64,000 nucleotides of DNA from Stenotrophomonas tumulicola (GCF_014117215.1 NZ_JACGXS010000008.1:112024-176023); one strand, 5' to 3'. Positions 34,109-43,426 are shown, counted from the first letter of the stretch. Numbers and translations: made by a program. Notes: a model not told the origin generated them from the letters alone.

Positions 34109-36091
34109 CTAGAACTTCAGCCGCACGCCTCCGTTCACCACGAAGCCATCCAGCGGTGCCCAGGCATCCACCGTCCACTGGCCATCATCGGAACGGCGCG
34201 GCCGCAGCATCGGGTTGTAGCCGCTTTGGCGCACGTCGAGGATGTTTTCCAGATTGAGGAACAGGCTCACCTTGCCCAGCACGATTTCGCCCAGCGCACC
34301 CAGCTCCACGTAGGGGCGGCCATGGCGTCGCCAGGGATTGTCTTCCAGCGCCTGGGTCCCGGTGTAGTACGCCTCCAGTCCCACGCGACCACGCCCGTGT
34401 TGTTCCCACATCGCCACCAGGCCGGCGGTGTGGCGCGGCGTCAGTGCCACGGCGCGGCGGCCCTGGCCCTCTTCGCCTGGCTCGGCCGCGTCGGTGTACA
34501 CATAGCTGCCGGTCACGGTGATGTCCTGCCAGCGGTAGCGCAGCAGCAGTTCGCTGCCGCGCGTGCGGGTCAGGCCGTCCACATTGATCAACTGCACGCG
34601 TTCGCCAGGCGCGTCCGGTGAGTCGGCCAGCCGCACCGCATGATCGATGTTCGATGCGAACAGGCTCACGTTGGCTTCCCAAGGGCCGTTCGCGTAACCG
34701 ACGTCGATCGAACCGGTGGTTGCCGTCTCCGCACGCAGGCCACGCAGCGGATCCAGTTTCGACAGCCCTGCAGCTTCGATCTCCTCGACGAACGGGGTAG
34801 GTGCGAAAAAGCCCTTGCCCACCGATGCACGCAGCGTCCATTGGCCAGGATGGAACAGCAGCGACAGGCGAGGGCTGAAGTGGTCGCCGTATTCGCTATG
34901 GTCGTCCCAACGGGCGCTGCCGGACAGGATGAGGTCCTCGCGCAGCGTCTGCTCGGCCTGCACGAAAACGGCTGGCACCGTATAGCGGTAATCAAACTGC
35001 TGGAACTGGCGCGAGCGGAAGCGATCCTGCTGTGCGGCAAGGCCCGCCAACCAACTGGTGTCGGCAATGCCGGAGGCGTAGCTCACCTCGGCAAAACCCG
35101 TTCGATGGGTATCGTCCTCCAGCGATTCGCCATAACGGTGGCGGTGGTCGGTGGACATCGCCGAGGCGCGCAACTGCAGGCGATCGGTATCCCGTACCGG
35201 AATCTCCACCACCGCGCCGGCGTCGTAGCGTTCGGTGTGCTGGGTGAGCGCGAAGGGGTGGCCGTCGGCAACCACGCGGCCGGGCAGCGTGCCGCCCTGG
35301 CGGCTTTCGCGGGTGGCTCCTGCGGTCAGCAGCGCGCGAGCACCGTCGTCCGATTGCCAGAACAACCGCGGGCGCACCGTCGAGCGTTGATAGCCGGGCA
35401 TGTCGGCCCAGCCATCGTCATCCAGGTCCTGGCGGTCCTGTCGGTGATGGCCGGCCACCACCGACAGTCCCCAACGGTCGCTCAGCGGGCCGGCCACGTA
35501 GCCGGTGGCGTCCTGGCCGCCACGGCTGGTGGCATTGAGCAGCACCTCGGCTTCGCGCGTGTCGCGTGGCCGGCGGGATATCAGGTTCACCACGCCGCCC
35601 AGCGCGGCCGGCCCATACAGTGCCGACGCGCTGCCCTTGATGATTTCCACGCTGCCCAGGTCGGTCGGTGGAATCTGCAGCAGGCCGATGGAAGAGGACT
35701 GGCCGCCGTACAGCGGCAGGCCATCGGCCAGCAACTGGGTGTAACGGCCACGCAACCCCTGGATGCGGATGTTCGATCCGCCCATGCCAGGTGAGGTGTT
35801 CTGCACGCGCACGCCCGCGGTTTCGGCCACCAGCATCGACACGTTGCCAGGCGACATCAGCAGCTTTTCCTCGATCTCCTCCTGCGACACCACATCCACG
35901 CGGATGGGCTCGTCGGACACGCGGCGACCCGAGCGGGTGGACTGCACCGTCACCGCATCCAGCTCCACGGCCTCGTCGTGATGGTCGTCATGCGCGTCGG
36001 GCGGCTCGTGCGCGGCCGCTATGGCAGACGCCACCAGGAAGACGGCGCCAAGCGACAGGGCAAACGGGGATCGGGACAACGGCTGGGCCAT
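34109..36091 (-). CDS. TonB-dependent receptor with His-rich N-terminus
   Basis: A 660-residue outer-membrane receptor. The signal peptide FALSLGAVFLVASAIAAAHE is followed by a metal-binding-like stretch HEPPDAHDDHHDEAVELD. It then has a TonB-box region, a plug domain (EEIEEKLLMSPGNVSMLV...NIRIQGLRGRYTQ) and a 22-strand barrel ending in VVNGGVRLKF. The His/Asp-rich N-terminus and control by a metal-type MerR (next gene upstream on the same strand) suggest a divalent-metal role such as zinc, similar in idea to ZnuD. The start at 36091 (MAQPL) is preferred to 36175, which lies inside merR. The merR gene ends 74 bases upstream. Confidence 0.85.
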   Translation of the reverse strand: MAQPLSRSPFALSLGAVFLVASAIAAAHEPPDAHDDHHDEAVELDAVTVQSTRSGRRVSDEPIRVDVVSQEEIEEKLLMSPGNVSMLVAETAGVRVQNTSPGMGGSNIRIQGLRGRYTQLLADGLPLYGGQSSSIGLLQIPPTDLGSVEIIKGSASALYGPAALGGVVNLISRRPRDTREAEVLLNATSRGGQDATGYVAGPLSDRWGLSVVAGHHRQDRQDLDDDGWADMPGYQRSTVRPRLFWQSDDGARALLTAGATRESRQGGTLPGRVVADGHPFALTQHTERYDAGAVVEIPVRDTDRLQLRASAMSTDHRHRYGESLEDDTHRTGFAEVSYASGIADTSWLAGLAAQQDRFRSRQFQQFDYRYTVPAVFVQAEQTLREDLILSGSARWDDHSEYGDHFSPRLSLLFHPGQWTLRASVGKGFFAPTPFVEEIEAAGLSKLDPLRGLRAETATTGSIDVGYANGPWEANVSLFASNIDHAVRLADSPDAPGERVQLINVDGLTRTRGSELLLRYRWQDITVTGSYVYTDAAEPGEEGQGRRAVALTPRHTAGLVAMWEQHGRGRVGLEAYYTGTQALEDNPWRRHGRPYVELGALGEIVLGKVSLFLNLENILDVRQSGYNPMLRPRRSDDGQWTVDAWAPLDGFVVNGGVRLKF

Positions 36092-36137
36092 GGTGTCGTC
36101 AGGGCGGACGAGCCGCGCGGTGGCGAAGTAGGCCGGT

Positions 36138-36168
36138 GTTGTAAACCTTGAAGCGGCTACAAGGTCAA
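36138..36168 (-). promoter_or_regulatory. MerR-type promoter of the TonB receptor
   Basis: On the minus strand TTGACC (-35) and TACAAC (-10) are separated by exactly 19 bases, the overlong spacer that MerR regulators correct by twisting DNA. The spacer contains the dyad ACCTTGTAG-N3-CTTCAAGGT (36145-36165). The -35 overlaps the merR stop codon. Confidence 0.78.
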
Positions 36169-36575
36169 GCGCCATGCACCGGCTGCAAGGCCTCCAGTAC
36201 CCGGCAATCGGCCATGCGGCCCCCCGGGCAATTGCCGATCATCCGTTCGAGTTCGCCCTGCAATGCCTGCAGGTCCCGGATCCGGCGGGCGATGTCGGCG
36301 ATGTGCTGCGTCACCACTTCGTCCACCGAACTGCACTCATGCTCGCGCTGTTCACCGAAGGCGATCAGCTCGCGGATCTGCTCTATGGAAAATCCCAGTT
36401 CGCGCGCCCGGCGCACGAACGCCAGGCGGCGCTGGTCCTGCGCGCCGTAGTAGCGGTAGTTGCCCCCCGACCGCAGCGGCGGCTGCAGCAGGCCAATCTT
36501 CTCGTAATAGCGGATGGTTTCGGCCTTGGTACCCGTCTGGCGGGCCAGCTGGCCGATGGTGAGCGTGGCGGACAT
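36165..36575 (-). CDS. MerR family metal-responsive regulator
   Basis: A 136-residue MerR regulator. The winged HTH starts LTIGQLARQTGTKAETIRYY and the second wing is GGNYRYYGAQDQRRL. Cys81 (REHECSSVD) and the pair Cys116/Cys124 (NCPGGRMADC) match the three cysteines of ZntR/CadR/PbrR-type divalent-metal sensors; CueR-type copper sensors have Ser at the first position. It should bind the dyads at 36145-36165 and 36582-36602, controlling the TonB receptor and itself. AAGG lies about eight bases before the ATG. Coupling of a divalent sensor to an outer-membrane receptor is unusual; most family members control efflux pumps. Confidence 0.88.
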   Translation of the reverse strand: MSATLTIGQLARQTGTKAETIRYYEKIGLLQPPLRSGGNYRYYGAQDQRRLAFVRRARELGFSIEQIRELIAFGEQREHECSSVDEVVTQHIADIARRIRDLQALQGELERMIGNCPGGRMADCRVLEALQPVHGA

Positions 36576-36581
36576 GGCTTG

Positions 36582-36602
36582 ACCTTGTAGGAACTACAAG
36601 GT
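36582..36602 (-). promoter_or_regulatory. Perfect MerR operator before merR
   Basis: ACCTTGTAG-GAA-CTACAAGGT is a perfect 21-base dyad six bases upstream of the merR start codon. On the plus strand TTGACC and GATAGC flank it with a 19-base spacer (a weak rightward promoter). On the minus strand a possible merR promoter TTGAAA-N18-TATCAA lies just upstream, so the bound regulator could repress itself. Confidence 0.75.
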
Positions 36603-36667
36603 TGATAGCCGCATTCGGCCTCCATTTCAAGGCAGATGCGGCAGCCAGCGGGGACATACCTGGTGCC

Positions 36668-36747
36668 TCTAATATGAATTAGACGTATACATCTAAGAAG
36701 AAGTAAATTAGCCAGATATTAGCCAAAAATTAGAGATATACGTCTAA
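36668..36747 (+). promoter_or_regulatory. Operator array of the HipB-like gene
   Basis: Inverted repeats occur at 36668-36683 (TCTAAT-ATGA-ATTAGA), 36679-36696 (TTAGACGTATACATCTAA) and 36730-36747 (TTAGAGATATACGTCTAA). The last overlaps the first base of the start codon. The arms are all variants of TTAGA/TCTAA, so one regulator, most likely HipB itself, binds several sites. The segment is far more AT-rich than its surroundings. Confidence 0.75.
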
Positions 36748-37007
36748 TGCACTCCCTCCATGAGCTTGGCCGGGCGGTTGCCAAACGTCGCCGCGATCTA
36801 GGCCTGACCCAGGTGGACGTTGCCAGGAGCGCGGGCGTCTCGTCAGATACGCTGTCGCGATTCGAGGTCGGCAGAGTTACCGAGTTCGGAGCCCGAAAGC
36901 TGCTTGCCGTTCTCTCCACGCTTGGCATGGAAATGGAATTCCGGGAGGAGGGCACAGCTGGATCGCTTGATGAGCTGCAGCTGGAACACAGGGCGGCGCG
37001 CCGATGA
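36747..37007 (+). CDS. hipB: HipB-like antitoxin/XRE regulator
   Basis: An 86-residue XRE-type DNA-binding protein. The HTH is LGRAVAKRRRDLGLTQVDVA followed by SAGVSSDTLSRFEVGRV, and STLGMEMEFREE closes the dimerisation part. This matches HipB antitoxins, which neutralise HipA kinases and repress their own promoter. Its stop overlaps the next ATG (ATGA), the normal hipBA arrangement, but the following hipA is only a 34-codon stub. The promoter region holds several TTAGA/TCTAA operator sites, one touching the start codon. Confidence 0.85.
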   Translation: MHSLHELGRAVAKRRRDLGLTQVDVARSAGVSSDTLSRFEVGRVTEFGARKLLAVLSTLGMEMEFREEGTAGSLDELQLEHRAARR

Positions 37008-37108
37008 TCTTGTCCGTCCATGTGCATGGACGCGAAGTCGCCACGCTGGAAGATGTGGACAACTTCACCAGCCGCCCCGATCTGACGAATGCGGACCCTA
37101 TGGGATGA
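37004..37108 (+). pseudogene. hipA remnant (N-terminal stub)
   Basis: Starts at ATG 37004, overlapping the hipB stop by four bases. It reads ILSVHVHGREVATLEDVDNF, which resembles the beginning of HipA toxins (strand-forming N-terminus followed by GR-x-VATL), and then ends after 34 codons at 37106-37108. The rest of the roughly 430-residue kinase is absent; the next gene on the opposite strand begins eight bases later. A deletion most likely removed the toxin. Confidence 0.55.
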
Positions 37109-37115
37109 GCAGCTT

Positions 37116-39023
37116 TCAGTCCCCAGCCACCGGCAACACGATCGCACTCGCTGTCCCGGCGCCGAAATACACCTGCTGGGTCGCTTTTACGTAATCGCCC
37201 GGTTTCGCGTCGAAGATGTTCGGCACGTACTGCTGGGGGTTGCGGTCGTAGAGCGGGAACAGCGAAGACTGCACCTGCACCATGATCCGGTGACCCGCCT
37301 TGAAGGTATGGTTTACGTTCGGAAGCCCGAACCGGTAGCGCTCCACCTTGCCGGGCGCCAGTGCCTGGGGATTCTCGAAGCTGTGCGCGTAGCGTCCGCG
37401 GAAGATCTCGATGCCGATCGGCAGCTCGTAGCCGGACATCTCCGGCGTGTAGGTATCGCCGTCTGGGTAGACATCGATCAGCTTCACCACCCAGTCACTG
37501 TCGCTGCCGCTGGTCGACGCATACAGGTCCACCTGCGGCGGGCCCATGATGTGCACCGCTTCTTCCAGCGGAGCGGTCTGGTAGACCAGCACGTCAGGGC
37601 GGTCGCTGACGAAGCGCTGGTCGTGCACCAGCCAAGGCTTCCAGACATCCGCATCGCGTGCGTCGATCGGGCGAGGAACAAACGGGACCGGCTTGGCCGG
37701 ATCGGAGATGTATTCGTCATGCCCGGCTGCCGCCGGCGGCGAGAAGCTGAGCGAGAAATCCGCCCCAAGATAGAGCGACTTCGCCTTGCCCGCGGGCCAC
37801 TGCGATGAGGCGTCCCAGCGGTTCACGCCGGTCTGGTAGGTCAGTGCCCGTGGAATCTTCGGGTCCGGTGCCCCTTTCAGGTAATGGTCCAGGAACGGCT
37901 TCATGTAGCGGGTGCGGAACTCGAGCGCGGTGTCACCGGGGAACCGGAGCGCGCCAAGGCTGTCACCCTGGTAATTCACCTGTGAATGGCGCCAGGGACC
38001 AATCACCAGGTGCAGCTTGTCCTTCGCGCCGGGCTTGTCCTTCAGCGCCGCATAGGCTGCGGGTGCACCATAGCTGTCCTCCTGGTCCCATTGCCCCACC
38101 ACCAGCATCGTCGGCACGCTCAGCGGACGCTCGGCGATCCACTTGTCCACCGCCTGCAGCGACCAGAATCCGGTATAGGCCGGGTTCTGCGCCAGCTTCT
38201 GGTAGAAGGGGAATTTGTCCACGCCGTAGGCGCGCGCGTAGTCGCCGGCGGAACCGGCGCGCAGGTATTTCAGGTAGTCATCCCCCTTGCCGGTCGGTAC
38301 CGGCCCGTTGTCTCCGGCATTGGTCATCTGGCCGGTGGCGTAATCCAGGCCAAGCTGCCGGAACGCGCCGTTGTGGAACCAGTCGTCACCCATCCAGCCG
38401 TCCACCATCGGGCTCTGTGGCACCGATGCCTTGAGCGCAGGATGCGGATCGATCGTGGCCACCAGCGCGGTGAAACCCACGTAGCTGGATCCGGTGATGC
38501 CCACCTTGCCATTGCTTTCGGGCACATTCTTCACCAGCCAGTCGATGGTGTCGTACGCATCGGTGGCATGGTCGATGCCGGTGTCGTTGAGCGGCCCGCG
38601 GATCGGCCGATTGACCACATACTCGCCTTCGCTGCCGTTGCGGCCCCGCACGTCCTGGTAGACGCGGATATAGCCGTCATCGACGAACTCCGCATCCATC
38701 AGCGGCAGGATGTCGACGATGCGCTGGCTGGGCATGCGCGAGGTCGCCTTGCCGGCGTTGTAGGGCGTCCTGCTGAGCAGGATGGGGCCGTCCTGGGTGC
38801 CCTTCTTGAACACGATCACGGTGTACAGCTTGACCCCATCGCGCATCGGCACCATTGCAACGCGCCGCACATAGTCGGCCTGGGGCCGTACGGCGTCGTA
38901 GGCGGGATACATGTCCGGCGTCATCGGGGTCACCCTGGCTTGCTGTGCACCGGCACCGGACGTCGTCATCATGAGAGCGGCCAACAAGGGCAACGCGCCG
39001 GCCAGCCGGTTCAACCTGGACAT
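37116..39023 (-). CDS. CocE/NonD family S15 hydrolase, exported
   Basis: A secreted alpha/beta-hydrolase of about 635 residues, related to X-Pro dipeptidyl-peptidase and glutaryl-7-ACA acylase. The nucleophile is the serine in GITGSSYVGFTALVA. Aspartate and histidine follow in the expected order (late block LHLVIGPWRHSQ contains the His), and the C-terminal beta-domain begins near VYQTAPLEEAVHIMG. The substrate is uncertain: peptides or beta-lactam-like esters. I use ATG 39023, whose product starts with signal peptide LAGALPLLAALMMTTSGAGA. A GTG at 39086 has a better ribosome-binding site (GGGAG) but would give a 21-residue extension before the signal. The gene is divergent from the large receptor at 39299. 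Confidence 0.85.
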   Translation of the reverse strand: MSRLNRLAGALPLLAALMMTTSGAGAQQARVTPMTPDMYPAYDAVRPQADYVRRVAMVPMRDGVKLYTVIVFKKGTQDGPILLSRTPYNAGKATSRMPSQRIVDILPLMDAEFVDDGYIRVYQDVRGRNGSEGEYVVNRPIRGPLNDTGIDHATDAYDTIDWLVKNVPESNGKVGITGSSYVGFTALVATIDPHPALKASVPQSPMVDGWMGDDWFHNGAFRQLGLDYATGQMTNAGDNGPVPTGKGDDYLKYLRAGSAGDYARAYGVDKFPFYQKLAQNPAYTGFWSLQAVDKWIAERPLSVPTMLVVGQWDQEDSYGAPAAYAALKDKPGAKDKLHLVIGPWRHSQVNYQGDSLGALRFPGDTALEFRTRYMKPFLDHYLKGAPDPKIPRALTYQTGVNRWDASSQWPAGKAKSLYLGADFSLSFSPPAAAGHDEYISDPAKPVPFVPRPIDARDADVWKPWLVHDQRFVSDRPDVLVYQTAPLEEAVHIMGPPQVDLYASTSGSDSDWVVKLIDVYPDGDTYTPEMSGYELPIGIEIFRGRYAHSFENPQALAPGKVERYRFGLPNVNHTFKAGHRIMVQVQSSLFPLYDRNPQQYVPNIFDAKPGDYVKATQQVYFGAGTASAIVLPVAGD

Positions 39024-39298
39024 GAGGGTGCTGCCTGCATGGCCGGCCGCCCGGACCGGAAGACGCGCCATATCTTTTGTCGCCACGGAAAGAATCTCCC
39101 ACTGTTTCACTGGTTGAATGCAGGGCTGCATGCCCGCGCATGTCGCACGACAAGAGTACGCCTGAAATCAGCGGCTTGCGCGGCAGGGGATTCCCGCTGG
39201 GCTGGTGCGGTAACAAATATTTAATCCGGTGCACTGACGGAAAGCCGGCACCCTGCCGTCTAGATGGGTGATGTCTTCATCAACCCAGGAGTTCCGCA

Positions 39299-42200
39299 GT
39301 GCGCTCTTCCCTCTCCAGATTGGCCGTCGGCGTGACCTTTGCCATGGTGTGCCTGCAGGTGTCCGCGCAGGCGCACGGTGCCGCCTTCGATATCGCCGCA
39401 CAGCCAGCATCCAGCGGCGTACGCGAATTCGCGCGCCAGGCGGGCATCCAGGTCATTATTTCCGGTACGGATGCGCAAGGGCGCCAGGTCAATCGACTGC
39501 ACGGCGAGATGGAAACGCGTGCCGCGCTGGAAGCGCTGATCAGGGGCACCGGCCTGGTCGTGCGTTCCTTCGATGGCCGCCTGGCGGTGTTGGGCGCCCA
39601 ACAACCCGCGGCCGCAGCCGATGGGGAAGGCGAGATCGGCACGCTCGACAAGATGGTGGTTACCGGCTCGCGGATCGCGCGTCCGGAACTGGAATCCTCG
39701 ATGCCCATCGGTGTGATCGACATGCAGCGCGCCATGAGCCAGGGCAAGACCACCCTGTATGAAACGGTCCTGCAGGACGTCGCGGTCGGGCCCGGCAACG
39801 GCCCCTACAGCAGCGCACCGGAAGGCCAGTACGACGGCGGCATGGCGACCATCGAACTGCGCAACATGGGCGTGGCCCGCTCGCTGACGCTGGTCGACGG
39901 TCGTCGCCGTGTTTCCAGTGGCCAATCCTCGTCGGCGGTGGACATCAACATGATCCCGGCGGCAATGGTCGACCGGGTCGAGATCATCACCGGCGGCGCA
40001 GCAGCAGTGTACGGCGCGGACGCCGTGACCGGCGCGGCCAACATCATCACCCGGAAAGATTTCGAAGGCCTGGAGTTCTCGGCCACCACCGGGTTCTCCC
40101 AGGACGGTGGCGGTGAGAAGTCCCAGTTCTCGCTGGTGGCTGGCACTGCTTTCGCCGACGGGCGCGGCTCCATGATGTTCGGTGGCACCTGGGCGAAGAA
40201 CGATCCCATCATCTTCCACGAACGCTATTCGAAGGACACCAATCTCAGCTACCAGGTCAACCCGGAGAATACCGGGCCGAACGACGGCATCCCTGACCGC
40301 ATCATCCGTTACAACATGACCAACATGTACCTGCAGCCGGTGGCGAACATCTATGCAGGCGGCAAGACGTACCTGTTGAACCCTGATGGATCGGCCTACG
40401 TGGGGGCGTACACCACCTGCGAATCCGGTTGCGACAGCTCACGCGATGGCGGTGATGGTGGCATGCCGCAAAGCCAGTATTGGAGCGATTTCCTGATCGC
40501 ACCTATCGAGAACGCGTCCTTCCTCGGCCGCTTCGACTATCAGTTGAGCGACCGGGTGAAGCTCGGCATGAACTTCGATTACGGTCGTTCCAAGTACAAC
40601 GCGTATCGCCGTCCATACCGCGACGATGACCGCCTGACCTGGCTCAACGGCGCGGGCGGCGCCACCGCTTACCTGGACAATCCGTTCCTGCCCGGTTCGT
40701 TCCGCGACGTCATGCTGGCCAATGGCCTGGATTCCACCCCCGTGCGCCGCAGCTACGAAAACTTCGGCCAGATGACCGACCATAGCGACCGCCAGACCAC
40801 CAACCTCGGCGCCACACTGGAGGGCGAGCTGCCCGGCGGCTTCCACTGGGAAGCATTCTGGCAGCACGGCCGCAGCACCAACGATATCCGTGCGGACAAC
40901 GTGCCGATCGCTTCGCGCTTCATCGCTGCGCGCGACGTGATCGCCGACGCGGCAGGCAACCCGATATGCCGCGATGAGGCCGCCCGTGCGATCGGCTGCG
41001 TGCCGTTCAACATCTTCAGCACTGATGAACTCAGCCCGGAGGTGCGCGACTGGATGCTGGCGTCGCGCCGCAAGCATCGTGAGCAGCGGCAGACCATCTA
41101 TGGCGCCAGCATCGCCGGCAACCTGTTCGCGCTGCCGGCCGGTGAGGTGCAGGCCGTGCTCGGCGTCGAGCATCGCAGGGAGTCGATCCACAATGTCGAC
41201 GACAACGGAGCGGCACCGCCGGCCAGCGAACTGTCGCACCTGGGGGCGTGGGCGCCGTACGAGCCGGAGCTTGCAGCGTCCAACGACGTGTCCGAGGTCT
41301 ACGCGGAACTGGTGGTGCCGGTGCTGGCGGATCTTCCCTTTGCCCATCGCCTGACCGTGGAAGGGGCGTACCGCTATTCGGATTACAGCGACTTCGACTC
41401 CACCAACACCTGGAAGCTGGGCGCCAGCTGGGCACCGATCGAAAGCCTCACCTTCCGCGCCACCCGGTCCAGGAGCGTGCGCGTGCCGAACTTTGGCGAG
41501 CTGTATTCCGCCCGGGCCGTGCAGGAGATCGGCGTGCGCGATGCCTGCCTGGAAACCAGTTACCAGGCCAACCCCACCCGCATCGCCAACTGCGCCGCGC
41601 TGATGCAGCAGCTCGGCGTGGCCACGCCTTACCTGCCCAGCGAAATCGGCACCGGCTACGTCATCAGCGGCGGCAGCCCCGACGTCACCCCGGAGACATC
41701 GGACAGCATCAGTGCCGGCCTGGTCTGGCAGCCACAGTTCCTGCAAGGCCTGGACCTGACCCTGGACTACTGGAACATCAAGCTCGACAACATGATCACG
41801 GCGATCTCGCAGCAGAACATCCTGAACCTGTGCGTTGACCTGCCCAGCACCGACAACGAGTTCTGCGACCGCGTCACCCGCGATGCGCGCGGCTACGCCG
41901 AAGGCGTCGATACCAGCTACATGAACGTATCGGAGTCCGAGGCCAAGGGCATCGACCTGGGTGCGAACTACCGCTTCGACCTGGGACCAGGCCGGTTGAG
42001 CATGGGGCTGCGCGCCAGCTACCTGCTCAAGTACGAAACCACGACCCTGCCCGGCGTGGACACCAGCCGGATCATCTACGACGGCGGATACCAGAACCCG
42101 GACCTGCGCGGCAATCTTTCGATGACCTACGACGTTGGTGACTGGGAAATCGGGCTGAACAACCGGTACTGGGGCAAGGCGCTGAACTACACCAACGTAT

Positions 42201-42418
42201 CCAGCGAAGCCTATGACCGGAACAAGCTGCCGGCGCGGCTCTACAACGACCTGGCGGTCGGTTGGCACATGAACGAGCGCACCGTGTTCCGCGTCGGTAT
42301 CAACAACCTGTTCGACGTGCAGCCGCCCTATCGGCCGCGTACGTATTACCAGGGTGGCGGCGGCGTGTACGACGTCTATGGCCGTTATTTCTATTTCAAC
42401 GCCAAGGTCAGCTTCTGA
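39299..42418 (+). CDS. Large TonB-dependent receptor with N-terminal STN domain
   Basis: A 1039-residue outer-membrane receptor. After the signal peptide an STN domain (AAFDIAAQPASSGVREFARQ...GIQVIISGTDAQGRQ) covers about residues 25-100, normally used to signal to a FecR-type anti-sigma factor. The plug contains VVTGSRIARPELESSMPIGV, and the barrel ends in YFYFNAKVSF. The size and the 'GS-RI-R' plug start match the Oar-like/Caulobacter-type receptors for complex substrates. No fecI/fecR genes are adjacent, so the partner is elsewhere or signalling is lost. The GTG start at 39299 has AGGAG eight bases upstream. It is divergent from the S15 hydrolase and followed by a GDPD lipoprotein. Confidence 0.9.
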   Translation: MRSSLSRLAVGVTFAMVCLQVSAQAHGAAFDIAAQPASSGVREFARQAGIQVIISGTDAQGRQVNRLHGEMETRAALEALIRGTGLVVRSFDGRLAVLGAQQPAAAADGEGEIGTLDKMVVTGSRIARPELESSMPIGVIDMQRAMSQGKTTLYETVLQDVAVGPGNGPYSSAPEGQYDGGMATIELRNMGVARSLTLVDGRRRVSSGQSSSAVDINMIPAAMVDRVEIITGGAAAVYGADAVTGAANIITRKDFEGLEFSATTGFSQDGGGEKSQFSLVAGTAFADGRGSMMFGGTWAKNDPIIFHERYSKDTNLSYQVNPENTGPNDGIPDRIIRYNMTNMYLQPVANIYAGGKTYLLNPDGSAYVGAYTTCESGCDSSRDGGDGGMPQSQYWSDFLIAPIENASFLGRFDYQLSDRVKLGMNFDYGRSKYNAYRRPYRDDDRLTWLNGAGGATAYLDNPFLPGSFRDVMLANGLDSTPVRRSYENFGQMTDHSDRQTTNLGATLEGELPGGFHWEAFWQHGRSTNDIRADNVPIASRFIAARDVIADAAGNPICRDEAARAIGCVPFNIFSTDELSPEVRDWMLASRRKHREQRQTIYGASIAGNLFALPAGEVQAVLGVEHRRESIHNVDDNGAAPPASELSHLGAWAPYEPELAASNDVSEVYAELVVPVLADLPFAHRLTVEGAYRYSDYSDFDSTNTWKLGASWAPIESLTFRATRSRSVRVPNFGELYSARAVQEIGVRDACLETSYQANPTRIANCAALMQQLGVATPYLPSEIGTGYVISGGSPDVTPETSDSISAGLVWQPQFLQGLDLTLDYWNIKLDNMITAISQQNILNLCVDLPSTDNEFCDRVTRDARGYAEGVDTSYMNVSESEAKGIDLGANYRFDLGPGRLSMGLRASYLLKYETTTLPGVDTSRIIYDGGYQNPDLRGNLSMTYDVGDWEIGLNNRYWGKALNYTNVSSEAYDRNKLPARLYNDLAVGWHMNERTVFRVGINNLFDVQPPYRPRTYYQGGGGVYDVYGRYFYFNAKVSF

Positions 42419-42522
42419 CCATGGCGTGATGCCGCACCCAACGTGATCGCAGCGACCCACATCCCGGAGACACCGATGAACCTGTTGCAGACCCACCCCA
42501 CGGACCGTCGCGGAGCCCGCGC

Positions 42523-43425
42523 ATGATGCGTACAGGAATGCGGATGCTGGCCGCCTGCCTCGCCGTCATGCTGTCGTCCTGCGCCACGACCGATACGCAA
42601 CGACCCGCGCCGGGCAGCCACCCGGCCATCGCCGCGCACCGTGGTGGGGCGATGCATCGGCCGGAGAACACCATCAGTGCGTTCGACCACGCGGTCGAGC
42701 TGGGCGTGGAGGTGCTGGAATTCGACATGGTGATGACGGCCGACGACCAGCTGGTCGTGCACCATGACGCGACCATCAACCCCGATATATGCAGCCCCGA
42801 CCCAGGATCGGATGTCGTGGCCGGGCCCGTGCGCGGGCTGACCCTGGCGCAGACCCGGCAGTTCGATTGTGGAACCCAGGTGCGCGACATCTACGCCGTG
42901 CAGGGCTATGTGGCAGTGCCCGGTGCGCGCATGCCGACGGCGGATGAAGTGCTGGCACGTTACCAGGGCAAGGACGTTGCCTTCTTCGCCGAGACCAAGG
43001 TGCCCAAGCCCACCGCTGGAGTGGCCGATGTCGACCCGGTGAAGTTCGCCGCCTTGGTGGAAGCGATGGTCCGCCGCCATGGAGTGGAAGACAGGTTCAT
43101 CCTGCAGTCCTCCGATTACCGCACCATCGATGCCCTGCATGCCATCAACCCACGTATCCGCAGCTGCCTGCTGGGTGCGCATAACTGGGGCCACCGCGAC
43201 TTCCTTGCGACCCTGCAGCAGCACCATGCAACCTGCATCCTGCTGCGTGACTCCATTGCCGGCAAGGCAGATGTAACCGCGTTGCAGGACGCCGGCATCC
43301 AGGTCTATTCGGAAGTGGTGGATACCCCGGAGGCCTGGCGCAGCTATCTGGACCTTGGCGTGGATGTGCTGTTCACCAACAATCCGGAAGGCGCCATCGA
43401 GTTCGTGGAGCGATCTGGCCGCTAG
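42523..43425 (+). CDS. Glycerophosphodiester phosphodiesterase lipoprotein
   Basis: A 300-residue GDPD-family enzyme that releases sn-glycerol-3-phosphate from glycerophosphodiesters. The lipobox MLSSC makes it a lipoprotein. Catalytic signatures are IAAHRGGAMHRPENT (HR and PEN), GVEVLEFDMVMTADDQLVVHHD (E-x-D and HD) near residue 62, and a late NPEGAIEFV. It lies 104 bases after the large receptor and in the same direction, so the two may work together on phosphodiester substrates; this is inference. ATG 42523 and ATG 42526 are both possible starts. Confidence 0.92.
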   Translation: MMRTGMRMLAACLAVMLSSCATTDTQRPAPGSHPAIAAHRGGAMHRPENTISAFDHAVELGVEVLEFDMVMTADDQLVVHHDATINPDICSPDPGSDVVAGPVRGLTLAQTRQFDCGTQVRDIYAVQGYVAVPGARMPTADEVLARYQGKDVAFFAETKVPKPTAGVADVDPVKFAALVEAMVRRHGVEDRFILQSSDYRTIDALHAINPRIRSCLLGAHNWGHRDFLATLQQHHATCILLRDSIAGKADVTALQDAGIQVYSEVVDTPEAWRSYLDLGVDVLFTNNPEGAIEFVERSGR

Positions 43426-43426
43426 G

